Shown here: positions 1-8,145 of the stretch, in pieces
Numbering within the stretch: the first letter of the stretch is position 1
How the letters are laid out: every line of letters starts with the position of its first letter
Source: Alkaliphilus metalliredigens QYMF
GTDB lineage: Bacteria > Bacillota > Clostridia > Peptostreptococcales > Natronincolaceae
NCBI RefSeq assembly: GCF_000016985.1
Contig: NC_009633.1
Span: forward strand, 806,001-870,000
Length of the DNA: 64,000 nucleotides
Direction: 5' to 3'
Position numbers and translations under genes: made by a program
The notes under the pieces: generated by a model
The model's input: the letters and a program-made list of their open reading frames with translations, nothing else
What the model was told of the DNA's origin: nothing
Databases searched by the model: none

Positions 1-1003
1 CCACTTCTTTTAAATGATTTAAGTGAATGAGATTGATGGCTCTCAATGGATTTTCTTGGTTATTCTGGGTATAGTAACCATATAAATGAGCAATGTAAAG
101 AATTTTAGAAAATAAAGAGATTCTATTTTTCCTATATTGAGAGGGAAACCCTTTTCCATCCATCTGTTCATGGTGGTGAAGAATGGCCTTTTTAGAAAGG
201 TCACTTAAGAAGCTTACATTTTTCAACATTAAATAACTGTGCTTCGCATGTTGACGGTATGCAGCTTGATCCTCCTCGGAAGTAGAATAGGGCTCATATC
301 GAACTTCGGCTGGAACCTTTGAAAGTCCTACATCGGCCATCATACCACAAACAAAGAGCTCTTGATTTTGCTGATCGTCTAGATGTAACCATTTTCCAAT
401 CATATAACTGGTTATACCCATTTGATAGCAATGAATATATAAGGAATCTCCTACATTTTTTAGTTTATCCATCACTTGAAACACACTAACAGATTTTTCT
501 ATGATCTTCATGCTTTCCAATATTGACTGCTCTAATGTATTGGTTTCTTGATGTGTGTCTTCTGTCAGTGAGGCAAAGACTTCATTAAATCCTTGCTCCC
601 ATTGGGGTAAGGTTTTTTTAAAAAAATCCATGTCTTCTATGTCTAAGGAGTCAATAATTTCTCCAAGGGGCTGGTTTTTTTTACTTCTGATCTTGGTAGA
701 GGTATTTTCAGTTGCCTTTTCCCCAAGGGTATCAGCTTGGATATTCATAAGATCAGACAATTGATCTGCTGTTACTTCTTTTTCAATTCTGACACTGATT
801 GTCTCTATATTGTGTTGTTCTAATATTCTTTTCATTCTATCTGCTGTGGCGTTATCCTTTACCTTATAGTTTTTAGGGATAATAATATTTCCTTGAGGAT
901 TAAGAATTTCATTGCTAATAATCATATCTGGTTGTATGCTTATTGTGGGTATGGTAAATCCAAGGCTTTGTTGAGTATTAGATTCTTTTGTCACAACAAT
1001 CAT
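1..1003 (-). CDS. HD-GYP-like protein with degenerate metal site (partial)
   Basis: The gene reads leftward and runs off the window edge, leaving about 334 residues. The start ATG at 1003 follows a GAAAGG ribosome site. The first ~180 residues are poorly conserved; the rest resembles an HD-GYP domain, the family that hydrolyses cyclic di-GMP. A first His lies near residue 191, and later motifs include RQHAKHSYLML and HHHEQMDGKGFP, the latter matching the HHE-x-DGxGYP signature. The defining His-Asp pair is Ala223-Asp224 (in MMADVGLSK), so one metal ligand is missing. It is divergent from an HDOD gene. It may be a catalytically weak or sensory HD-GYP protein. The family call is good; activity is uncertain. 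Confidence 0.75.
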   Translation of the reverse strand, partial: MIVVTKESNTQQSLGFTIPTISIQPDMIISNEILNPQGNIIIPKNYKVKDNATADRMKRILEQHNIETISVRIEKEVTADQLSDLMNIQADTLGEKATENTSTKIRSKKNQPLGEIIDSLDIEDMDFFKKTLPQWEQGFNEVFASLTEDTHQETNTLEQSILESMKIIEKSVSVFQVMDKLKNVGDSLYIHCYQMGITSYMIGKWLHLDDQQNQELFVCGMMADVGLSKVPAEVRYEPYSTSEEDQAAYRQHAKHSYLMLKNVSFLSDLSKKAILHHHEQMDGKGFPSQYRKNRISLFSKILYIAHLYGYYTQNNQENPLRAINLIHLNHLKEV

Positions 1004-1326
1004 CCTTTCTATTTTGAAAAATTACATCAGAGTGTTACTGTAAATAGATTACATTATAATTTGCTATACTGAACAACTGATTACATTATAATCTTTTTAA
1101 TGAGTTTATGCCATAGGCATAGAAAATTCAAAAAATAAATAGGTAAATTTCCCTATAATAAAGAACAAGAAGAGTAAAGTAGGGGGCTTATAATTTTCAT
1201 TCTGACTTTAAAAGATAAGCCCAATAGGCTATATCTATCTTATATAAAGTCCTATACAATGTAGGTAACAATAGTCCTATTCAATTTGGAGAATAAATGG
1301 AAGGATTATAAGGGAGGAATACTTTA
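1004..1326. repeat. Divergent intergenic region with a 14-bp direct repeat
   Basis: This 323-bp spacer separates the HD-GYP-like gene from the HDOD gene. A 14-bp sequence (GATTACATTATAAT) occurs at 1047-1060 and again at 1079-1092, 32 bp apart. Its complement includes a TATAAT-like -10, so it may be a promoter or operator for the minus-strand gene. I see no coding sequence here. Confidence 0.5.
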
Positions 1327-2181
1327 ATGAGTATGAATCATATCGATATAGAAAAAATAGTGAATCATGTAGAAGATATACCGACATTACCTCACATGAT
1401 TAATAAAATTATGGAGTTAACCGACGACCCTGAATCCACAGTACAGGATATTGAAAATCAAATTATGAAGGATCAAGGACTGACCACAAGGGTATTAAGA
1501 AGGGCTAATTCTGCCTACTATGGCTATCCTAGGAGGATTAGTAGCATCTCTCAGGCCACGGTGTTACTAGGATTTGAAACCATTAGGAACATCACCTTGT
1601 CCGATGCAGTGAAGGGTATTTTAGCAGAAGAGCTACCAGGCTATGGACTCAAGCAGGAGGACTTGTGGGTACAATCGCAATCCTGCGCCATGATTTCTAG
1701 ACATATAGCAAAAAAGTTAAAATATAAACAGGCTGATGAGGTGTATATTGCAGGCCTCTTAAGGGATATAGGAAAGGTGATTTTAAGTCACTATTTAGGT
1801 GAACGATATCAATTGGTGTCGAAGCAAGTGATAGAAGGGAAAACTTTTTTAGAGGCTGAAGAAGAGGTGTTAGGGTTTCACCATGCTGAAATAGGAGCAA
1901 GGGTTGCAGAAAAATGGAATTTACCTGCTGATCTAGTGGATGCCATTGCATACCATCATACTCCTGAAAAAAGTGAAATGAATGCGATAACTACTTCAAT
2001 CGTACACATTGCAGATGCGGTGACCATGATGATGGGAATTGGATTAGGTGTTGATGGGATGGCATATGGACTATCTCCCTATGCTATTGAAAAGCTAAGT
2101 TTAACAGAGGTGCAGGTGCAAGAAATTATAGGAGAGTGCATCGATCTGTTGGTTGATGAGAGTTCTTTTACCATTGATTAA
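1327..2181 (+). CDS. HDOD domain signalling protein
   Basis: 284 residues. An HDOD domain covers about residues 10-210. It begins with an IPTLPHMINKIMEL motif, followed by a segment resembling the typical QDPGLTARVLRLANSAYY region and by SQATVLLGFETIRNI. HDOD proteins are regulatory members of the HD superfamily found in signalling and motility, usually without known hydrolase activity. Here the HD position reads LLRDIGK, with Arg in place of His. The ATG has a clear GGGAGG site upstream. A hairpin follows the gene, so it is probably monocistronic. Its partner is unknown; the divergent HD-GYP neighbour suggests a shared second-messenger or motility role (inference). Confidence 0.85.
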   Translation: MSMNHIDIEKIVNHVEDIPTLPHMINKIMELTDDPESTVQDIENQIMKDQGLTTRVLRRANSAYYGYPRRISSISQATVLLGFETIRNITLSDAVKGILAEELPGYGLKQEDLWVQSQSCAMISRHIAKKLKYKQADEVYIAGLLRDIGKVILSHYLGERYQLVSKQVIEGKTFLEAEEEVLGFHHAEIGARVAEKWNLPADLVDAIAYHHTPEKSEMNAITTSIVHIADAVTMMMGIGLGVDGMAYGLSPYAIEKLSLTEVQVQEIIGECIDLLVDESSFTID

Positions 2182-2209
2182 AATGAATAGATCATATAGC
2201 TAAAAAGGT

Positions 2210-2240
2210 AAGGGGTGTCTAGATAGATGAGACACCCCTT
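2210..2240 (+). terminator. Terminator hairpin after HDOD gene
   Basis: A perfect 11-bp stem (AAGGGGTGTCT paired with AGACACCCCTT) encloses a 9-nt loop 28 bp past the stop codon. The following T-run is interrupted, so termination may be partial. Confidence 0.6.
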
Positions 2241-2291
2241 ATTGATCTTTTGAAGTAATTTCCATCTATAAAAAGATATTTATTCAACCTA

Positions 2292-2320
2292 TTGCCAAAC
2301 ACTTTACAAGGGTCTATAAT
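2292..2320 (+). promoter_or_regulatory. Sigma-A promoter for PsiE-like gene
   Basis: TTGCCA and a perfect TATAAT are separated by exactly 17 nt, about 40 bp upstream of the start at 2362. Confidence 0.65.
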
Positions 2321-2361
2321 AAGGTTGCGATAAATATTATATACAGAGAGAAGATGGAGAA

Positions 2362-3027
2362 ATGAGTACAGAAGGATTTAAAAAGAAACTGGTAAAATAC
2401 GCTATGAATTTGGAGCTTATCATTGCAGTATGTATTGTGGTTGCAGTTATTGCTGGAATTGTAGTCTTAGCTAAACACCTGGCAGTCATAGCAGTAGCAG
2501 ATGGTTATAACATCTATGAAACATTTAAAAAGTTCTTAAGTATAGCCCTGTTGCTGATCATTGGAGTCGAGATGGTATTAATGCTACTCTCTCATTCCAC
2601 CAGTAGCATACTAGAATTAGTTCTTTATGCAATCACAAGAAAGATGTTGATTTACAGTGAAACCATGCTTGACTTAATCCTAGGGACAGTGGCCATTGCC
2701 ATTGTGTTCGTTATCCGTAAATATTTAATGTCTAATAAATATAGAAAAGAAAGTAGCTATGAAGGTGCGATTATTTCTGCTGCATCCCCAATCCATGATT
2801 TGAACTTTGATTCAGATTTAGATATTCCTGAAAACAAAGGAACGACTGTAGGTGGATTGATATGCCGACTTTCTGAGGAAACATGTAATCCTGTGGAGGA
2901 AGGGGCAAAATATACAGTAGGTAATGTCACCATGAAAATACTCAAAATAAAGGATGGACTTATTGAAAAGGTTTTATTGACTGAGGATGAGGAAAAGGAA
3001 ACGGAAACGGAAACTTCATCTCATTAA
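2362..3027 (+). CDS. PsiE-like membrane protein with CorC/HlyC-type C-terminal domain
   Basis: 221 residues. The N-terminal half has about four hydrophobic segments (near residues 17-38, 58-78, 82-95 and 100-118) and resembles the phosphate-starvation-inducible PsiE family. The C-terminal ~55 residues (TVGGLICRLSE then a beta-rich stretch ending KVLLTEDEE) resemble the transporter-associated domain at the end of CorC/HlyC proteins and some ion transporters. The tail is very acidic. The gene has its own promoter and terminator. Function is unknown; a membrane sensor or ion-linked regulator is possible. I am fairly sure of the membrane domain and less sure of the C-terminal match. Confidence 0.6.
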   Translation: MSTEGFKKKLVKYAMNLELIIAVCIVVAVIAGIVVLAKHLAVIAVADGYNIYETFKKFLSIALLLIIGVEMVLMLLSHSTSSILELVLYAITRKMLIYSETMLDLILGTVAIAIVFVIRKYLMSNKYRKESSYEGAIISAASPIHDLNFDSDLDIPENKGTTVGGLICRLSEETCNPVEEGAKYTVGNVTMKILKIKDGLIEKVLLTEDEEKETETETSSH

Positions 3028-3048
3028 TAGCCAGTGGCGTTAAAATTG

Positions 3049-3080
3049 AAAGATCCTGAAAAGGGTCTTTTTTTATTTTT
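3049..3080 (+). terminator. Intrinsic terminator after PsiE-like gene
   Basis: An 8-bp stem with one G-U pair (AAAGATCC / GGGTCTTT) is followed by a long T-rich run. Confidence 0.8.
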
Positions 3081-3085
3081 ACACC

Positions 3086-3113
3086 TAAAAAAAATGCCAA
3101 TATCTGCCGATAA
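3086..3113 (+). promoter_or_regulatory. Sigma-D-like promoter for the DUF5610 gene
   Basis: TAAA at 3086-3089, 16 nt, then GCCGATAA at 3106-3113. This closely matches the flagellar sigma-D (sigma-28) consensus and lies 46 bp before the start codon. Confidence 0.7.
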
Positions 3114-3159
3114 GAATTATACAAGCATATCAACTGTTGGAACAAAGGAGGTGGAATAG

Positions 3160-3726
3160 ATGAAAATCAATAACATAACGAATAAAAGTCAATTTACGAC
3201 TTCGACCGTGGCACCTAAAGAAAATAAACAGAAAAAAAGTAATCAAGCGAGTCTGAAAATACAGGATGAATACACGCCAGTTCAAAATGAAGTGAAGGAA
3301 GCTACCTATAAAAAACCGATTGTTAAGGTAGATGAATCCACCATTCAAAAGCTTAAGGAAGAAAGTGAAAGCGCACATAATCATCTTAGGGAAATGGTAA
3401 AACAGCTTTTAGAAAGACAAGGATTGACATTTAAAGACCTTGCAGGATTAGACGAAGGGGTTAAAATTGATGAGGAAACTCGTTTAGAAGCCCAGGCCAT
3501 GATTGCAGAAGGTGGACCCTTCAGTCCTGAAAATGTAAGTGATAGACTCATAGCCTTTGCCAAAGCCATTTCGGGAGGAGACAAAGGAAAAATTGACATA
3601 TTAAGATCGGCAATTGAAAAGGGATTTAAGGAAGCGCAAGAGATGCTAGGAGGAGAACTGCCTGAAATATCCCATACAACCTATGAATTAACCATGGAAA
3701 AACTAGATGCCTGGTTAGCAGAATAA
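3160..3726 (+). CDS. DUF5610-like protein, probable flagellar regulon member
   Basis: 188 residues with no signal peptide or membrane segment. The first ~70 residues are Lys/Gln/Asn-rich and probably disordered, as in many flagellar export substrates. The C-terminal half has an AISGGDKGKIDILRSAIEKG stretch and ends MEKLDAWL, a pattern I associate with DUF5610, a family of unknown function. The start ATG follows a GGAGGTGG site. A sigma-D-like promoter upstream and a terminator downstream make it a single-gene unit. Family assignment is from memory of the motif. A motility role is inferred from the promoter only. Confidence 0.6.
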   Translation: MKINNITNKSQFTTSTVAPKENKQKKSNQASLKIQDEYTPVQNEVKEATYKKPIVKVDESTIQKLKEESESAHNHLREMVKQLLERQGLTFKDLAGLDEGVKIDEETRLEAQAMIAEGGPFSPENVSDRLIAFAKAISGGDKGKIDILRSAIEKGFKEAQEMLGGELPEISHTTYELTMEKLDAWLAE

Positions 3727-3734
3727 GGAGAACA

Positions 3735-3760
3735 AAAAAAGATCCTGAGGGATCTTTTTT
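3735..3760 (+). terminator. Intrinsic terminator after DUF5610 gene
   Basis: An 11-bp stem (AAAAAAGATCC / GGATCTTTTTT) with a 4-nt loop and terminal T-run, a few bases after the stop. Confidence 0.85.
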
Positions 3761-3829
3761 GTGTAAATAAGACTTGAAACTTCATAAAATGAAATTAATA
3801 AAGCTATTCTTTGATAACGGAGTGATCCT

Positions 3830-4378
3830 ATGAGGGTTTTTATTGCAATTGAACTTGAAGAAGAAGTAAAGAAAAAGGTAGAAAAGATTCAAAAAAAGCT
3901 AAAGAGTTATGCTCAGAAAGGGAAGTTTACTGACCCTGGTAATTTTCATCTAACCCTACGATTCATTGGAGAGGTGGGTGAGGCTGAAATAAAATCAATC
4001 AAAAATGCCATTGAAAAAACAGCCACAAAGGAAGGGTTCTTTGAACTGGTCATGGATCAAGTAGGAAGTTTTCCTAAAAAAAACAAAGAAATTGTATGGG
4101 TGGGTGTAAAGGGGGAGTTGGATCGTCTGCAGAATCTTTATAAAGACCTTGAGGATGCATTGGAGGGAGAAGGGTTTTTAAAGGAAGGACGTCAATATAA
4201 TCCACATATTACTTTGGGGCGAGAAATTGTTTTGAATAGACCACTTCCGAGTATTCAGGAGGAAATAAAAGTGATGGAGTCTATCCTTAGTGTGCAAAAG
4301 ATATCCCTGATGGAGAGTGTAAGGATAAATGGCAAATTGGTTTATCGGCCTATTTACGTGAAGTCTTTAAGAGTATAA
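3830..4378 (+). CDS. thpR: RNA 2',3'-cyclic phosphodiesterase (2H family)
   Basis: 182 residues, the usual length for ThpR/LigT. Both catalytic 2H motifs are present: FHLTLRFIG near residue 43 and NPHITLGRE near residue 126. The enzyme opens 2',3'-cyclic phosphates on RNA ends to 2'-phosphates and is cytoplasmic. GGAGTGATCCT precedes the ATG by about 8 nt. It is a lone gene sharing a bidirectional terminator with the opposing VanZ-like gene. Confidence 0.92.
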   Translation: MRVFIAIELEEEVKKKVEKIQKKLKSYAQKGKFTDPGNFHLTLRFIGEVGEAEIKSIKNAIEKTATKEGFFELVMDQVGSFPKKNKEIVWVGVKGELDRLQNLYKDLEDALEGEGFLKEGRQYNPHITLGREIVLNRPLPSIQEEIKVMESILSVQKISLMESVRINGKLVYRPIYVKSLRV

Positions 4379-4406
4379 GGCGATTTAAATCGTTTTTGAT
4401 CATAAT

Positions 4407-4436
4407 AAAGGACCCTTTAATGCAAGGGTCCTTTTT
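4407..4436. terminator. Bidirectional terminator between thpR and vanZ-like gene
   Basis: An 11-bp perfect stem (AAAGGACCCTT / AAGGGTCCTTT) with a 6-nt loop and T-runs in both directions. It overlaps the last codons of the minus-strand gene. Confidence 0.85.
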
Positions 4437-4968
4437 CATTTGACCATTTTTTTGTAATAAATATGGCAAAGAGAATTAAAAGTGTGGCAAAGGTAATGCC
4501 AATTGCGTCTATGAACACATCAATTAAACTACTGACCCTGCCATCCACAAAGGATTGGCGAAATTCGTCTAGAGCGGCAAATACAGTGGTCAGGATAAAG
4601 GCGAATAAAACCGCTGTGGTAGACTTTTTTGTATATTGGTTGAACAAGAAGAAAATAGCGATGGTGAGACAGAAAAAGACAACCATATGAGCGATTTTTC
4701 TAAGAATAAACTCAATAATAACGGGATTTGCCTTTGCATAGACATAAAAGTCATTACTGGCAGTTTGAAAGGGTGTCAATTCATTTGAATCCATGGGAAG
4801 GCGTTGTGCGATGATTTCTGCCATCCTAATAAAGTAAACATCAAATCTCATGATAAAAGTGTTAAATTCCTTAAGAATTGGTAAAACCCGTAATCCAGGA
4901 ATAGAAGACAAGTAAAAAATTCCCCCTATTATACCAATAACAATCATCCAAGCCTTCCATTTTTTCAT
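4417..4968 (-). CDS. VanZ-like family membrane protein
   Basis: 183 residues from the ATG at 4968, which has a GGTGG ribosome site 7 nt upstream; a GTG at 5001 has none. It has an N-terminal membrane segment, a central extracytoplasmic-looking region, then three hydrophobic helices. The motif LDEFRQSFVDGRVSSLIDV matches the VanZ-like signature (DExxQxxxxxRxxxxxDxxxN). Family members are linked to glycopeptide tolerance or are of unknown role. No resistance genes are nearby, so function here is unknown. Confidence 0.85.
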   Translation of the reverse strand: MKKWKAWMIVIGIIGGIFYLSSIPGLRVLPILKEFNTFIMRFDVYFIRMAEIIAQRLPMDSNELTPFQTASNDFYVYAKANPVIIEFILRKIAHMVVFFCLTIAIFFLFNQYTKKSTTAVLFAFILTTVFAALDEFRQSFVDGRVSSLIDVFIDAIGITFATLLILFAIFITKKWSNEKGPLH

Positions 4969-5002
4969 TGGTGCTCCACCTTTCCGACTACTCTTGATCA
5001 CT

Positions 5003-5033
5003 TCAAAAAAAGGGGGAATAATCCTATTCCCCT
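5003..5033 (-). terminator. Terminator of the metallo-hydrolase gene, overlapping its stop codon
   Basis: On the minus strand, GGGGAATA and TATTCCCC pair around a 4-nt loop and are followed by a run of T. The first arm contains the TAG stop codon of the gene. Confidence 0.8.
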
Positions 5034-6655
5034 AATAACATGCTAATATCTAGAAGCTCTCTTTGTAAATCGAATAATTTGTTTCTAAGCTCATCATATT
5101 CTTTTTTTAATACTTTGTCATCCATAAAACGATCGGTTTTAGAAACCAAGCTTTCAAATTGATTATAAACCTGCTGCAGCTCTTTCTTTATGTTCTCTTT
5201 TTGTTGAACTGGCTCTAGCATTTCTCCTGAGAAGGCTTTTAAAACGTCATCCTCTATCTGGAAGGAATATCCCATGTTAGGAATAATGGTTGGGATATCA
5301 AACTTTTCTTTAATCAAAGAAGAAAGATTATCTAAGGAGGTGTCCTCACCATGGACCAAGAAAACTCTTTTGGGTTTCTTTTTAAAGTGACCAAGCCATT
5401 CAATAAGGTCTGTTTGGTCAGCATGTCCTGAAAAGCCCTCAATACTGTATATTTCAGATAAAACAGCGATTTCTTCCCCAAGAAGCTTTACCTTCTTTGC
5501 GCCGTCTTTCAGTATTCGACCCAAGGTCCCCTGAGCTTGATACCCTACGAAAATAAGACTGTTATTAGCCTTCCATAAATTATGCTTTAAATGGTGGCGA
5601 ATTCGACCACCGGTACACATGCCGCTGGCAGAGATGATCACCTTGGGATAATTGGATTCATTTAATCGCATGGATTCCTTGTGGTCTCGGACAAAATGTA
5701 AATTTTCAAAATCCAATGGATTACTGCCACCAAGGATCAGCTTCTTCGTTTCATCATCAAAACAATAGGAATTCTTTTTAAAGACCTCAGTTGCAGAAAT
5801 AGCCATGGGACTATCAATATAAATCGGGATACGCATAAAAGCATCTAATTCGTTATTGGCTTTGTAGTATTGACTTAATTCATAAATAAGCTCCTGGGTT
5901 CTACCTACTGCAAAGGAAGGGATAATAACTGTACCTCCTCTGAGGACAGTTTTATTAATGGTACTCATTAACTCATCCATTCTTTGTTCAACATTTTCAT
6001 GGACACGATTTCCGTAGGTAGATTCAAGAATAAGGTAGTCCGCATCATCAATGATTTCTGGATCTCGGATCAGAGGCTTGTTTTTCATCCCTAAATCCCC
6101 AGAGAAAACAATTTTCACCGTATCTTTTTCTTCAGTAATCCACAGCTCAATAATAGAAGAGCCTAATACATGTCCTGCATCCCGGAATCGAACCGAAATA
6201 CTTTCATTTAAATTAATCTTTTGGTTATAAAGAACTGAATCAAAATAGCGAAGACTTGAGAGGGCATCCTCTACTGTATATAAAGGCTTAATGGGAGGCT
6301 TACCAGATCTTTTACGCTTACGATTTTCCCATTCTACATCGGATTGCTGGATATGTCCACTATCGACGAGCATAATTTCCGACAAGTCCTTGGTTGCCTT
6401 TGTACAGAATATTTTACCATTGAAGCCTTCTTTGACTAATTTTGGAATCCGACCACTATGATCAATGTGTGTATGACTGAGTAAAAGAAAGTCGATCTCT
6501 TTAGGATCGTACTGAAAGGGCTCATAATTTAAGGCTTCTAATTCATTGCTACCTTGAAACATACCACAGTCTAATAGGATTTTGTGTTTGTCTGTACTAA
6601 TTAAGACATTGGAGCCGGTCACAACCTTTGCGGCGCCGAAAAATTGTATTTTCAA
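5024..6655 (-). CDS. Beta-CASP metallo-beta-lactamase-fold RNA hydrolase
   Basis: 543 residues. It carries the metal-binding HTHIDHSG motif near residues 61-68, the beta-CASP insert, SASGMCTGGRIRHHL, and a C-terminal RMMBL region with GFSGHADQ and FLVHGE. This is the arrangement of bacterial YSH1/CPSF-like RNA-processing nucleases. The last ~60 residues form a predicted coiled coil, an extension beyond the core. The start is TTG with GAGGGGG 8 nt upstream, giving the expected MKIQFFGAA beginning. Likely a cytoplasmic RNase or RNA-processing enzyme; the substrate is unknown. Confidence 0.88.
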   Translation of the reverse strand: MKIQFFGAAKVVTGSNVLISTDKHKILLDCGMFQGSNELEALNYEPFQYDPKEIDFLLLSHTHIDHSGRIPKLVKEGFNGKIFCTKATKDLSEIMLVDSGHIQQSDVEWENRKRKRSGKPPIKPLYTVEDALSSLRYFDSVLYNQKINLNESISVRFRDAGHVLGSSIIELWITEEKDTVKIVFSGDLGMKNKPLIRDPEIIDDADYLILESTYGNRVHENVEQRMDELMSTINKTVLRGGTVIIPSFAVGRTQELIYELSQYYKANNELDAFMRIPIYIDSPMAISATEVFKKNSYCFDDETKKLILGGSNPLDFENLHFVRDHKESMRLNESNYPKVIISASGMCTGGRIRHHLKHNLWKANNSLIFVGYQAQGTLGRILKDGAKKVKLLGEEIAVLSEIYSIEGFSGHADQTDLIEWLGHFKKKPKRVFLVHGEDTSLDNLSSLIKEKFDIPTIIPNMGYSFQIEDDVLKAFSGEMLEPVQQKENIKKELQQVYNQFESLVSKTDRFMDDKVLKKEYDELRNKLFDLQRELLDISMLLGE

Positions 6656-6860
6656 TTGAATTCCCCCTCGAGTTTAAAATATTATGCTTTATTATCTATA
6701 CCCAAACTTAGGTGTAAACCTTCACAAAGAATGTGAATTTCAAAATATTTTTAACGAAGGGAGATAAAGGATTTTCATAGAAAACATCGAAATTAGAATG
6801 TATTATGTAAATACATGTAGAAATTCAGACAACAAACCAAGGTGGAAAAAATAAGAAGAC

Positions 6861-6909
6861 AAAAACAAAAAAGGCTGATTGCCAATGAAAACCATTGACA
6901 GTTAGCCTT
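6861..6909 (-). terminator. Orphan minus-strand terminator hairpin
   Basis: A 17-bp stem with G-U pairs (arms 6871-6887 and 6893-6909) ends in a T-run only on the minus strand. No minus-strand gene lies immediately to its right. The rest of the 6656-7030 spacer shows nothing else I can name. Confidence 0.6.
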
Positions 6910-7030
6910 GTTATTTCTAAAATAAGAAGTAGAGAGAAAGTCTTTAAAATAGAAAATAACCGGCATTCATAGCATATAATAAAGTAGGGAGAAAGAGGAT
7001 TTATTAAGTTCAAAAAGGGGGATACGATGG

Positions 7031-7717
7031 ATGGTGAAAAATAGAAAGAGAAAAAGAAATAAACGGTTAGTTGCATTGTCCATGGTCGTATTTTTCTCAT
7101 TATGGACTCTTTTTGTGTTATATCCTAATCCCTATCACCTTTTTGCAAGTGTCTATCGTATGTTCCGGCCGGCGGTTGATGCAGCAGCGGTAGCTGAATT
7201 AATGGAACGGGCTCCTGGGGACCCAGAGGAAATAGAGAGGTTTGTTTTGAAGACAATCCCCTATGAGTACAATTGGCAGACATTTGGAATGCCCTTTTAC
7301 TTTCCTACTACACAGGAGGCAATGACGGTGGGAGCTGGAGATTGTAAGGTTCGATTTATTGTATTGGCATCGCTATTTGAAGCCATGGAGATTCCTTATC
7401 AACAAACATTTTCATTAAGTCATTTCTGGGTTTCCTATGAGGGAAAAACACAAAGTGGCATAGAGCAGGATCAAAATGCATTTTTAACACGAACAGAAGA
7501 AGGAATAAGGCTACAAATTCCTAAGGAGAATATTAAGGATTCTCTTAATGTACTATGGGAAGGATTTTGGGTATATATGCCTCTTCATAGAAAAATATTG
7601 TTCTTAATGGGATTCCCTTTAAGCATATTAGTGGGAGTTTTAACCAATAGAAGAATTGTGAAGAAAGTGAAAATAAAAACGGAAAATAGTGAACTGGGTG
7701 AAGCCATAAGCGTATAG
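7031..7717 (+). CDS. Membrane-anchored transglutaminase-like protein
   Basis: 228 residues. A basic N-terminus precedes a membrane segment (~13-32), and a second hydrophobic segment lies near 187-205. Between them, GAGDCKVRFIVLASLF and LSHFWVSYEGK supply the Cys and His of a transglutaminase-like (cysteine protease fold) site. The acidic third residue is not obvious. An A-rich, G-rich ribosome site (AAAAAGGGGGA) lies upstream. A weak hairpin follows ~240 bp later. It could be a peptidase, or a domain using the fold without transglutamination. Substrate unknown. Confidence 0.65.
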   Translation: MVKNRKRKRNKRLVALSMVVFFSLWTLFVLYPNPYHLFASVYRMFRPAVDAAAVAELMERAPGDPEEIERFVLKTIPYEYNWQTFGMPFYFPTTQEAMTVGAGDCKVRFIVLASLFEAMEIPYQQTFSLSHFWVSYEGKTQSGIEQDQNAFLTRTEEGIRLQIPKENIKDSLNVLWEGFWVYMPLHRKILFLMGFPLSILVGVLTNRRIVKKVKIKTENSELGEAISV

Positions 7718-8145
7718 TGAAATACCTATGAGTTAAGGGCAGTGATATGAAAATCCAGGGGGAATATAGGGATAATTGATGGAAAAAGAAAGAAAGATGT
7801 CATTTCAGTCCATTTTGCAATGAAAACAATTAAAGATATTTTATACATTTAATTGAATAAACATGAAATTTAAAAGATGAATCTTTGATAATTCAAGGAG
7901 TGTGAGTGCTGGCATAAAATGCATACCTATGAAGTAGATCTAAAATATTAGCTAATAAAGGGGTGGATTTTCCGACGAGGAAAATTTACCCCTTTTCATA
8001 ATGCAAGAAATGATATATAATATTGCAAAACAGCAAAAAGTTAAAATGTAATGTAAAAAAAGAAAAATGACATGAATATAGTTACTTTATTAAGAAGAGC
8101 TAGTGTAGTCATTTTCACAAAAAACAAACTAATGGAGGGAAAAAA
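7718..8145 (+). other. Spacer before TRAP operon with terminator-like hairpin
   Basis: This 428-bp gap holds no convincing gene. A stem at 7957-7973/7979-7996 (AAAGGGGT and ATTTTCC pairing with GGAAAAT and ACCCCTTT) ends in TTTT and may terminate the upstream transcript. A weak TTGCAA-N18-TGTAAT promoter candidate for the transporter operon lies at 8023-8052. Confidence 0.45.

Noticed and set aside
4417-5001. Longer VanZ-like start at GTG 5001
   Set aside because: No ribosome site; the region just upstream is the terminator of the metallo-hydrolase gene. ATG 4968 has a good site.
6825-7100. 91-codon minus-strand ORF across the 7.0-kb spacer
   Set aside because: Phe-rich, no ribosome site, spans the terminator hairpin and the start of the plus-strand gene.
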